DNA from: Bacteriovoracales bacterium
Lineage (GTDB): Bacteria; Bdellovibrionota; Bacteriovoracia; Bacteriovoracales; Bacteriovoracaceae
Length of the DNA stretch: 48,826 bases
Assembly (NCBI GenBank): GCA_030149295.1
Contig: JASBRV010000117.1
Span: forward strand, 1 to 48,826
Direction of reading: 5' to 3'
The first letter of the stretch is position 1; each line of letters starts with the position of its first letter. Both the position numbers and the translations under genes were made by a program. A model generated the notes under the pieces. That model had not been told where the DNA came from. It worked only from the letters and a program-made list of their open reading frames with translations, and searched no databases. Positions 8,849 through 15,621 of the stretch are shown here, one piece after another.

Positions 8849-9352
8849 TTATCCCTTAATGTCTACGACAAGACGGCCAGGATTTGAGAGATAAAAGACA
8901 TCAAGAGTAATATTTTTTTTAAACAAGACTTCAACACTTAATGTATCTTTTTGAATGGGAAAAAAGTTAACTGCTTTTACAAACTTACTGTCACCGAAGG
9001 AATTAAGGCTATCCGGTACATCGGTTGAGAAAAGATCCAAGTATAGTTTTTTTTCTTTACTAGAGATATAGCCGTAAACTCTTGGTAGTTCTTTCGTTTC
9101 AAAATCAAAAACGACTCTTTCATATCCTCTTTTCGAGGAAAAGCTGTGACGGATAGCCTTAAGCTTCGAAGTTCTCTTAGCGCCACCGTTATGAAAAATT
9201 CCAGAATCTAAGTAAACTGACTTTTTACGCGAAGAAATTCTTCTAATTCTCTCACTTAAAAGGTCTTGAGCACTTACTGAATTTACACATAGAACTATGC
9301 ATAAAAAAAGTGATTTTAAATTAAAAATATTTTTTAAAGTTAACTTTCTCAT
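8849..9352 (-). CDS. Secreted AMIN-domain protein
   Basis: A 167-residue protein with an N-terminal signal peptide ending near VSAQ (about residue 29). The mature part is a single AMIN domain: IRHSFSSKRGYERVVFDFE ... LYLDLFSTDVPDS ... VKAVNFFPIQKDTLSVEVLFKK ... VFYLSNPGRLVVDIKG. AMIN domains bind peptidoglycan or target amidases and secretins to the envelope. Here there is no catalytic domain, so it is a stand-alone localisation or adaptor domain. The AAGGG just before the ATG is closer than usual, so translation may be modest. It precedes lon on the same strand; a functional link is not obvious. Confidence 0.75.
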   Translation of the reverse strand: MRKLTLKNIFNLKSLFLCIVLCVNSVSAQDLLSERIRRISSRKKSVYLDSGIFHNGGAKRTSKLKAIRHSFSSKRGYERVVFDFETKELPRVYGYISSKEKKLYLDLFSTDVPDSLNSFGDSKFVKAVNFFPIQKDTLSVEVLFKKNITLDVFYLSNPGRLVVDIKG

Positions 9353-9397
9353 CCCTTCTAGAATACAAGAAAGAAACCTTTTTTGAACACTAAAAAC

Positions 9398-11152
9398 TTA
9401 GCTCGTCTGACTGTTGAACCTGAAGATGACCAATGAAAAGAAAAGTCCTAAAACGAGGGAGAGAGCTGTATTTCCTCCCGAAGGACCACCTCCATCATTA
9501 TCAATAAAAGCAATAGTTCCACAAGCCAAAGCTCCCTGCTCATTAGCACCTGTACGTCGTCCAGTTGAAACACTGGCCACATTGGCAGCAGAGCTAACGC
9601 CGTATGTCTTTTCTGCCTGCATACATGCCTCATTTCCCCGAAAATCTCTGTAATTGTAATGACTAGAGACCGAGTAAGTAGATCCATTATTTTTCCCAAT
9701 AAAAAAGATAAATTGATAAAAAAATCTAGAATCTCCTATTGTGGAAAAGTCAGGAAAATAAAACGACTGGGAACCGAAAGGACTCGTCAAAAGAAAATCC
9801 TCCATACTTTTTGGTGTAATTCTAATTGTAAAAATATTATTAAGGGAGTTGGTAGAGTCTAAAAGGATCTTTCCCTTTAGATTTAGATTGGGATTAAAAT
9901 CTCCATCAATACTAGCATCAAAATTTAAAGTAAAAAGATTACTTTGAACTTCCATACTATATGCCACTTTTGATTGAAAGTCCTGTGAGATGAGGGAGAG
10001 GTCCAAATAGAGGTCACCGCTTGAAGCATCTATATGAGAAAGGTCTAGAGTAAAAATATCTTCTTGGTTGCTTTGAATATCAGTCTCCGTAAAGAAACCC
10101 GTTATTGAATCACCATTACGATCTTGGTTTGCCAGCGTTAAATTCCCTTGATTTCGGCCTGTGAAATAATCTATTGCTGTATTTAAATCACATTTTATGG
10201 TGACGAGACCTAAATCAATATCACTTTGTGAGGAGTTTAAAGGAATACCTTGCGGAAAGCCTCTCCTTGCATTGTTACAAGTTTCAAAGAAGGACCCCTT
10301 ATAAGAAGCAAAGCCTGTGCAATAGCCTGTCCTTGCTGTTTGATAAAATGGTGTTAGCGAGCTTAGAACTTTCGGCGGCTTTATAAAAACATAATAAACA
10401 TCATTAAGAGGCAAACCTTTAAAGCTAAATGATCCATCTTGCTCTGTTAAGGTTGATGCAATCACCCTTCCCTCGATGGAGGAAATAAGATTAACCTCTG
10501 CTGCAAAGACAGGAACCTTTTCCTGAGAACCAGCAACTATTCCCGAAAGGGTGCCACCAGAACTTGGAGTTGGATTATAGAGTCGACTTACACCTAAGGT
10601 ATCATCAAAGGTCGGCGTGTTTTGACCTCTGACAAGCCTATAAAACATTGATGAAAAGGGTAGGGTCGCATGATCCATCCCAAGAAGATGCCCTACTTCA
10701 TGCGAAATAAGATCTCCCACATAGGGATCTGATCCTGGCGTAGAGGTAAATAAAATTGAATCCTTTATAATGATATCTGCCTCTATAATTTTACCATTAC
10801 TTTCATTGTAAACTGTTTCCGTAACTGCCAAAACTGATGAGGATGCAAAAAACTGTGAATTTGTTGAAAAATAAAGATCACTTCTCCCCTCTAAAGCTAC
10901 ATTAGAAGAAACAACCGACTGATTTGGCCCATCAGATACGTTCCAACGATCTACAATATCTTGAGTTATCGCTACAATTTCTTGACTAGCGATTTCACTT
11001 GAGTTGGCTCCGTTTACATGAAGTGTGATTTGTGACCCCTCCGGCCACATAGACTTTTGGCCATCCGGGGTTCTTTGGTGAACATACGCAAAAATATCTA
11101 TCGATAATAAAAAAAGAATAAGACAGAGGTTTTTTTTATTCTTTTCTTTCAT
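9398..11152 (-). CDS. Secreted matrixin-type zinc metalloprotease with C-terminal membrane anchor
   Basis: Predicted extracytoplasmic zinc endopeptidase. I start it at ATG 11152 (584 residues), giving a proper signal peptide (MKEKNKKNLCLILFLLSIDIFA) and an AAGGG site. A longer frame to 11191 would overlap the upstream gene more and bury the signal. The metzincin zinc motif HEVGHLLGMDH is at residues 151-161 and a Met-turn (SSMFY) follows at 168-172. After the catalytic domain comes a carboxypeptidase-regulatory-like beta domain (LSGIVAGSQEKVPVFAAEV ... DGSFSFKGLP), then a long beta-rich region. The C-terminus is a Gly-rich stretch, one hydrophobic helix (ALSLVLGLFFSLVIF) and a short tail, resembling MYXO-CTERM/GlyGly-CTERM sorting tails. 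It overlaps the upstream gene by 17 bases. Confidence 0.85.
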   Translation of the reverse strand: MKEKNKKNLCLILFLLSIDIFAYVHQRTPDGQKSMWPEGSQITLHVNGANSSEIASQEIVAITQDIVDRWNVSDGPNQSVVSSNVALEGRSDLYFSTNSQFFASSSVLAVTETVYNESNGKIIEADIIIKDSILFTSTPGSDPYVGDLISHEVGHLLGMDHATLPFSSMFYRLVRGQNTPTFDDTLGVSRLYNPTPSSGGTLSGIVAGSQEKVPVFAAEVNLISSIEGRVIASTLTEQDGSFSFKGLPLNDVYYVFIKPPKVLSSLTPFYQTARTGYCTGFASYKGSFFETCNNARRGFPQGIPLNSSQSDIDLGLVTIKCDLNTAIDYFTGRNQGNLTLANQDRNGDSITGFFTETDIQSNQEDIFTLDLSHIDASSGDLYLDLSLISQDFQSKVAYSMEVQSNLFTLNFDASIDGDFNPNLNLKGKILLDSTNSLNNIFTIRITPKSMEDFLLTSPFGSQSFYFPDFSTIGDSRFFYQFIFFIGKNNGSTYSVSSHYNYRDFRGNEACMQAEKTYGVSSAANVASVSTGRRTGANEQGALACGTIAFIDNDGGGPSGGNTALSLVLGLFFSLVIFRFNSQTS

Positions 11153-11843
11153 CTCTTTTGCCCTTACCAATAAAAGATGAAAGAAAACCAAGTGAGCCTA
11201 ATGCTAAAATCAACCAAAACATCGAAAAATTTATTCCCCTCTCGCTATTTTCACTATCTATCGAAGCAGGTTTTCGTTTTTCTTTAGATTTGACTTGTGA
11301 GCGATCAATAAACTTATCCACATTAAAAGTGACAACCTCTGTTCCAAAAGTAGCTCTCACCAAATTTTCAAAGTCTCTTTCAGAGATAAGCCCAACCCCT
11401 TCTTTATTCGGAAATATCGGTGACTGAAGGTATTCGACACCGGAACGTTGAATCGGTTTAAATTTGGACATTCCTAAATTAGCGAGAGTGTAACCAAACT
11501 TACCTTTTTTGAGGATAAGATATGACATTTCCTCTTTGGTAAATTCTGGTACACCATGGACTTTATAGGTGCGCCCCTGCCATGAACCACCAGGGAGCAG
11601 CACCTTAAAGTTTTGGTGGTTAACTACTTCATTCGGTCCAATTCCACTGAGTCCTAAAATGTGAAACGAGGCTTCAGTGACAACCTGACCAGTAGGTAAC
11701 CTTTTATAATTTGAACCAAGATATTTGGCTTTCACCACTCCGGAAGCATCTTCTAAACGGCCAGAAATTGGCGTCTCATAAAATGTGGTCCCGAAAATTG
11801 CAGGACTAGCGAAAAGAGAAAGTGAAAACAGGATTTGTCTCAT
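11136..11843 (-). CDS. Exported protein with C-terminal anchor, partner of the matrixin protease
   Basis: A 235-residue protein I cannot assign to a named family. A signal peptide (MRQILFSLSLFASPAIFG) is followed by a beta-rich domain (about 20-150) that includes SGRLEDASGVVKAKYLGSNYK, a region that could be an inhibitor-, carrier- or propeptide-like fold. The C-terminus has one hydrophobic helix (MFWLILALGSLGFLSSFI) and a basic tail, the same architecture as the neighbouring protease. The stop lies inside the protease gene's start region, so the two are translationally coupled. The ATG has no good ribosome-binding site and lies 6 bases after a sigma-28 -10 element. Likely role: secretion, anchoring or control of the protease (inference). 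Confidence 0.6.
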   Translation of the reverse strand: MRQILFSLSLFASPAIFGTTFYETPISGRLEDASGVVKAKYLGSNYKRLPTGQVVTEASFHILGLSGIGPNEVVNHQNFKVLLPGGSWQGRTYKVHGVPEFTKEEMSYLILKKGKFGYTLANLGMSKFKPIQRSGVEYLQSPIFPNKEGVGLISERDFENLVRATFGTEVVTFNVDKFIDRSQVKSKEKRKPASIDSENSERGINFSMFWLILALGSLGFLSSFIGKGKRDERKE

Positions 11844-11849
11844 ACTTTC

Positions 11850-11876
11850 TTTTCGGCTAAACCTCCCAAAACTTTA
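11850..11876 (-). promoter_or_regulatory. Near-perfect sigma-28 (FliA) promoter of the protease operon
   Basis: Reading the minus strand: TAAAGTTT (11876-11869), exactly 11 bases, then GCCGAAAA (11857-11850). The FliA consensus is TAAAGTTT-N11-GCCGATAA, so 15 of 16 specified positions match with perfect spacing. The operon's ATG at 11843 begins 6 bases after the -10, where transcription would start, implying a leaderless mRNA. FliA controls late flagellar and motility-associated genes. Confidence 0.75.
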
Positions 11877-11915
11877 CTATTTTAGTCAGGTTTGGTTTGC
11901 AATAAATTCAGTGTC

Positions 11916-14528
11916 TTATGTGAAAAAATGGGTATTTTCCGCCCGTAAAAGAACACGAGGGTTTTGATCAATAATGAGGACCGTATTTCCCTCATGCTTA
12001 AGAGAGTCTATGAAATCGTATATTTTCTCCACCTCAGTGCTAGAAAGACCTGAGCTTATATTGTCGAAAATTAAAATAGAGTTCTCTAGTTTTTTAGAGA
12101 GTTGTGCAAGCAATTTTACTCTTAATCTCTCACCACCAGAAAGTGTAGATAAGGGGCGATCCATACTGAGATAGCTCAAATTTAATAGCTCCACCATTGA
12201 CCATATTTTCTTAAACTTTGGTGTGAGATTCAAACGAGGAACAACCTCCGACATAGGTTTATTAAAGGCTTCGTAAACGGTTAAATCACCATCAGTAATA
12301 CTCGCGATAAAGGGTTTAAGCTTCCTCCCGCCGCAATCATCACAAGTAAGAACAATATCTTCTAAGAAAGACATTTCCACTTCTTTAATGCCCTTCCCTT
12401 CACAAGTTGGACACCTTCCAAGTTCAGAATTAGGTGAGAAGTGCCCTTTTTCAAGAGCCAATTCTTTTGAAACTGGTAAAGAGGCAAAATATTTGCGTAA
12501 CTCTGGACTTAAACCAATAGTAGTTCCAACAGTTGAACGAGAACTTACTTTTCCAATATGAGAATCAAAAATAAGAACATTTTCCACCCCCTCAAGGCTA
12601 CTCTCATCAACAACCCCTTCCCTAACATCAATCATGTCGTCCAAAGGCTCTCCAGAAACATAATAAGAAAGAGTGTTCGCCAAAAATTTATAAAAATAAC
12701 AATTTTTATAACTTCCTGAACTTCCATAAACTACAGTGGTTTTATTCAGAGGAAAGGAGAACTCGGAAAAGTTTTTTTCCTGAAAAGAAAAAGAATTAAT
12801 TTTAACAACTTTTTTTGTCTTTAAAGTTTTTGCATTAATCTTTTGAATTAAAGCTTTCTTACTACGATTTAACCTTGTGCTAACGACGCTGCCTCCAAGA
12901 GGTCCCGCACCCGGCCCCATCTCGATTAAAAAGTCACTTCTCTTACGAAGGTACTCACTATGCTCAACGATTATGATCGTATTTCCCTGCTCTTTCACTT
13001 TTAAAAGTGAATCAAAAACTTTCTCTTGTTCATTTAGACTTAAATCATAAGAGGGCTCATCAAGAATAAATAAGGAGCCCGAACCTTCATAACTTAGAAT
13101 TTTAGTTAATAACGCTCTTTGATATTCTGAACTACTAATAAATTTGGCTTTTTTCCACAATGGAATTTCAACCAAGCCGAGACTTATTGCTGTTTTTAAA
13201 AGATTAATGATTGGCTTGATTCTTTTTTTTAACTCACCTTTAAAGTGAGAGTTTGAAAAGAAATCATAAGCCTCTTGAGAACTTAGAAGCCAAATCTCTT
13301 TAAAGTTTTTATTGAGCTTTTCATCTAAAATAAGGCCATGGACCTTTTTATTGATTCTCGTACCATGGCAAGTGTCACAAAGAGTTTCTGTTTTAAGCCT
13401 ACGAGAAAAAATCCGAACAGTTCTCTTGTATCTTTTGGACTCTAAGTAATCATAACAAGCTTGAAGGCCAGGAAAATTTCCCTTTCCTTTATCTAAAATT
13501 TTCCAAATTTTCTTTTGCGGCAACTCGTTAAAAGGAAGACTTAAAGAGATTTTTTCTATTTTTAACTCCTCCTTAAGGTATGGATAAAGATAACGAAAAT
13601 GAGAAGACTCTAAGATGGAAATAGCCCCCTCTTCAATTGATAAATAAGGATATTTCACGACTTTTTCTCGGTCATACTCCAAGTTCATGCCGTGGCCATT
13701 GCAAACGTTGCATGCACCAGCAGCGCTATAGGGGCTAAGTTCAGTTGGACTAAGGGTTTTCTTTTGAATCTGGTAATCACAAAAGTCACATGCCAAAGCG
13801 ACGTCCTTTGGCAGAGGAAATAGACCCTCCTCCAGGTCAGCTATATGATAAAAAACTTCATCAGCATTAAGCCCCATCTCTTTTAACTTCTGAGGAAGCT
13901 TATTAAGACTTTTGAACTTTACCCGAAAGACCTCCCAATAAAGATCATCAACTTCATAAGATCGCATTTGAGAGGTTTCAAAATCAAATGACCGCACAGG
14001 TTGAGCGTCTAAGCCAAACTTTTCCTCATAAGTCCCTCGGTCGACTAAAAAATGAAGAACACTATTATTATCTATATGAATTTCACTTTTAAGACGATTA
14101 ATTAAAAGTTCGTTCCAGTCTACTTCCTTTAAAAAAGATTTGTGCTCAGGACATGATTCCTTACCAAAGTCATAAAAAAGCCTTTGGATATGCTCTGAGA
14201 GTCCAATCGTATCAGCTAAGTTTGGACGTGATCCAAGAATAGGGTTAGATTGTGCCAATCCCCAAACTGGTAGCACTGGTGTTATCGAATCGACATCTGC
14301 TGAAGTTGGCATATTCCAAAAAAATTTTACATCGTTGGGGAGCGAGTTAAGATAACGTCTTTTAGACTCTGCTAAAAGCGTATGAAATGCAAGTGATGAC
14401 TTGCCTGAACCAGATGGTCCAAAAATACATGTTATCTTATTTAAAGGGATCTCTACATCCACACCGTTTAAGTTGTGTGTCCTTGCCCCTCTAATTTGAA
14501 TGGATTTAAATTGTGATGTTTTAACCAT
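11916..14528 (-). CDS. UvrA-like ABC ATPase with one intact and one degenerate nucleotide site
   Basis: 870-residue paralogue of the DNA-damage sensor UvrA, shorter than the usual 940 or so. It keeps the UvrA layout: IRGARTHNLNGVDVEIPLNK at the N-terminus, zinc-binding CxxC pairs (CDFC/CNVC, CDTC, CPTC/CDDC) and two ABC modules. Half 1 has canonical Walker A GPSGSGKSS (37-45), Walker B ILDEP (about 488) and switch His (VEH), but its signature is SSSEYQ (about 463). Half 2 has canonical signature LSGGE (about 793), but Walker A is GSSGSYKN (about 600), Walker B is IFDN (no catalytic Glu) and the switch His is Gln (IDQ). It is monocistronic, and its ATG has no ribosome-binding site. It may act in DNA repair or another DNA-surveillance role; a canonical uvrA probably exists elsewhere. 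Confidence 0.85.
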   Translation of the reverse strand: MVKTSQFKSIQIRGARTHNLNGVDVEIPLNKITCIFGPSGSGKSSLAFHTLLAESKRRYLNSLPNDVKFFWNMPTSADVDSITPVLPVWGLAQSNPILGSRPNLADTIGLSEHIQRLFYDFGKESCPEHKSFLKEVDWNELLINRLKSEIHIDNNSVLHFLVDRGTYEEKFGLDAQPVRSFDFETSQMRSYEVDDLYWEVFRVKFKSLNKLPQKLKEMGLNADEVFYHIADLEEGLFPLPKDVALACDFCDYQIQKKTLSPTELSPYSAAGACNVCNGHGMNLEYDREKVVKYPYLSIEEGAISILESSHFRYLYPYLKEELKIEKISLSLPFNELPQKKIWKILDKGKGNFPGLQACYDYLESKRYKRTVRIFSRRLKTETLCDTCHGTRINKKVHGLILDEKLNKNFKEIWLLSSQEAYDFFSNSHFKGELKKRIKPIINLLKTAISLGLVEIPLWKKAKFISSSEYQRALLTKILSYEGSGSLFILDEPSYDLSLNEQEKVFDSLLKVKEQGNTIIIVEHSEYLRKRSDFLIEMGPGAGPLGGSVVSTRLNRSKKALIQKINAKTLKTKKVVKINSFSFQEKNFSEFSFPLNKTTVVYGSSGSYKNCYFYKFLANTLSYYVSGEPLDDMIDVREGVVDESSLEGVENVLIFDSHIGKVSSRSTVGTTIGLSPELRKYFASLPVSKELALEKGHFSPNSELGRCPTCEGKGIKEVEMSFLEDIVLTCDDCGGRKLKPFIASITDGDLTVYEAFNKPMSEVVPRLNLTPKFKKIWSMVELLNLSYLSMDRPLSTLSGGERLRVKLLAQLSKKLENSILIFDNISSGLSSTEVEKIYDFIDSLKHEGNTVLIIDQNPRVLLRAENTHFFT

Positions 14529-14539
14529 TAGAAATGAAA

Positions 14540-14545
14540 ACTATA
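14540..14545 (-). promoter_or_regulatory. Possible -10 box of the uvrA-like gene
   Basis: TATAGT on the minus strand ends 11 bases before the ATG, predicting a leader of about five bases. No Shine-Dalgarno is present and no convincing -35 is visible. Weak candidate. Confidence 0.28.
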
Positions 14546-14583
14546 GCATTGCCTTTAGTAATTTTGTGGAAAAGAAATTAGGC

Positions 14584-14612
14584 AAAAAAAAAGCCCGGAA
14601 AACCGGGCTTTT
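14584..14612 (-). terminator. Terminator of the rplM-rpsI operon
   Basis: Stem AGCCCGG/CCGGGCT with a four-base loop (14592-14609). On the minus strand it is followed by nine U (14592-14584). It lies 26 bases after the rpsI stop and before the uvrA-like gene. Confidence 0.93.
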
Positions 14613-14637
14613 ATATATTTCAAAAAGAATTTCTTGA

Positions 14638-15045
14638 TTAACGTTTTGAAAATTGGAAGCGCTTTCTTGCACCAGGCTGACCCGCTTTCTTTCTTTCAAC
14701 TTTACGTGGGTCACGAGTAAGAAAACCTGCTTTTTTAAGCTCGCCTCTTACTGTTGGGTCTAGCTTAAGAATTGCACGAGCAATAGCGTGTCTGATTGCA
14801 CCAGCTTGACCAGTAGTCCCTCCACCACGAACATTTATTTTAAGATCGTACTTGTCTGCGATCTTTAGAAGATTCATTGGTTGATTAACAACATATCTAT
14901 CAGTTGCCTTTGGAAAGTATTCTTTAATATCACGATCGTTAATCGTCACTTGCCCTTTTCCAGAGTCAGCAACGTAAACTCTTGCTACAGATGACTTTCT
15001 TCTACCTACAGTGTGCGCGTCGTATGTTTTACCTTTAGCAGCCAT
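14638..15045 (-). CDS. rpsI: 30S ribosomal protein S9
   Basis: Small-subunit ribosomal protein whose C-terminal tail reaches the P-site tRNA. 135 residues with the diagnostic features: [12 protein letters not shown] near the N-terminus, [22 protein letters not shown] in the middle, [14 protein letters not shown], and the basic C-terminal tail ending KRFQFSKR. An AAGGA site precedes the ATG. It follows rplM by 22 bases, the universal L13-S9 operon order, and ends at a strong terminator. Confidence 0.98.
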   Translation of the reverse strand: MAAKGKTYDAHTVGRRKSSVARVYVADSGKGQVTINDRDIKEYFPKATDRYVVNQPMNLLKIADKYDLKINVRGGGTTGQAGAIRHAIARAILKLDPTVRGELKKAGFLTRDPRKVERKKAGQPGARKRFQFSKR

Positions 15046-15067
15046 TCCAACTATCCTTTAACTTCTA

Positions 15068-15505
15068 CTAGAGTTTAACTTCTTGAGGATTTTGAGCCTC
15101 GTGTTTGTGTTCAGAACCAGCGAAAACTTTTAATTTCGTTAGTTGTTTGCGACCTAAAGAGTTCTTAGGAAGCATACCTTTTACAGCAGACATTAGAACT
15201 TTTTGAGGTTGTCTATCAAGCTGCTCACGTGCTGTTCTTTCTTTAAGACCACCAACGTAACCAGTGTGCTTGTAGTACACTTTTTTATCAAGTTTATTTC
15301 CAGTGAAAACAACCTTGTCTGCATTTACAACAACAACGAAATCACCAGAGTCTGTATGAGGAGTATACTGAGGATTAACTTTTCCACGTAGGATATCAGC
15401 AATTTTAGTTGCTACACGACCTACAGTTTGCCCTTCAGCATTCACAAGGTACCATCTTTTTTCAGCGTCAGCAGGTTTCAACACGAACGACTTTTGAGTA
15501 TACAT
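15068..15505 (-). CDS. rplM: 50S ribosomal protein L13
   Basis: Early-assembling large-subunit protein. 145 residues with the family landmarks WYLVNAEGQTVGRVATKIADILRGK, a YTPHTDSGDFVVVVNADKVVFTGNK core, and VKGMLPKNSLGRKQLTKLKVF. An AAGGA site lies 8 bases before the ATG. It is the first gene of the rplM-rpsI operon and has its own candidate promoter in the 116-base gap behind tamA. Confidence 0.98.
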   Translation of the reverse strand: MYTQKSFVLKPADAEKRWYLVNAEGQTVGRVATKIADILRGKVNPQYTPHTDSGDFVVVVNADKVVFTGNKLDKKVYYKHTGYVGGLKERTAREQLDRQPQKVLMSAVKGMLPKNSLGRKQLTKLKVFAGSEHKHEAQNPQEVKL

Positions 15506-15552
15506 AATAATAGTCCTTCACAGGCTTCTTTTCACGAGCCACAAGTCCACGA

Positions 15553-15582
15553 TTTATATAAGTAGAGTGGTTTTTAATACAA
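15553..15582 (-). promoter_or_regulatory. Candidate promoter of rplM-rpsI
   Basis: On the minus strand TTGTAT (15582-15577), an 18-base spacer and TATAAA (15558-15553) predict a start near 15546 and a leader of about 40 bases. The leader contains a short GGCT/AGCC inverted repeat before the ribosome-binding site. A second option, TTGACG at 15600-15595, has a worse -10. The rest of the tamA-rplM gap shows no other structure. Confidence 0.42.
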
Positions 15583-15621
15583 AATTGGGCCTTACGTCAA
15601 GAACCTTCTTCAAAAGTACTA

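Noticed and set aside
11858..11894. AAACCT/AGGTTT inverted repeat as terminator of the uvrA-like gene's upstream neighbour
   Set aside because: The loop exceeds 20 bases and no U-tract follows; the sequence is better explained by the sigma-28 promoter spacer.
15506..15552. Autoregulatory L13 leader before rplM
   Set aside because: Only a four-base stem (GGCT/AGCC) is visible; this is not enough to claim a known leader structure.
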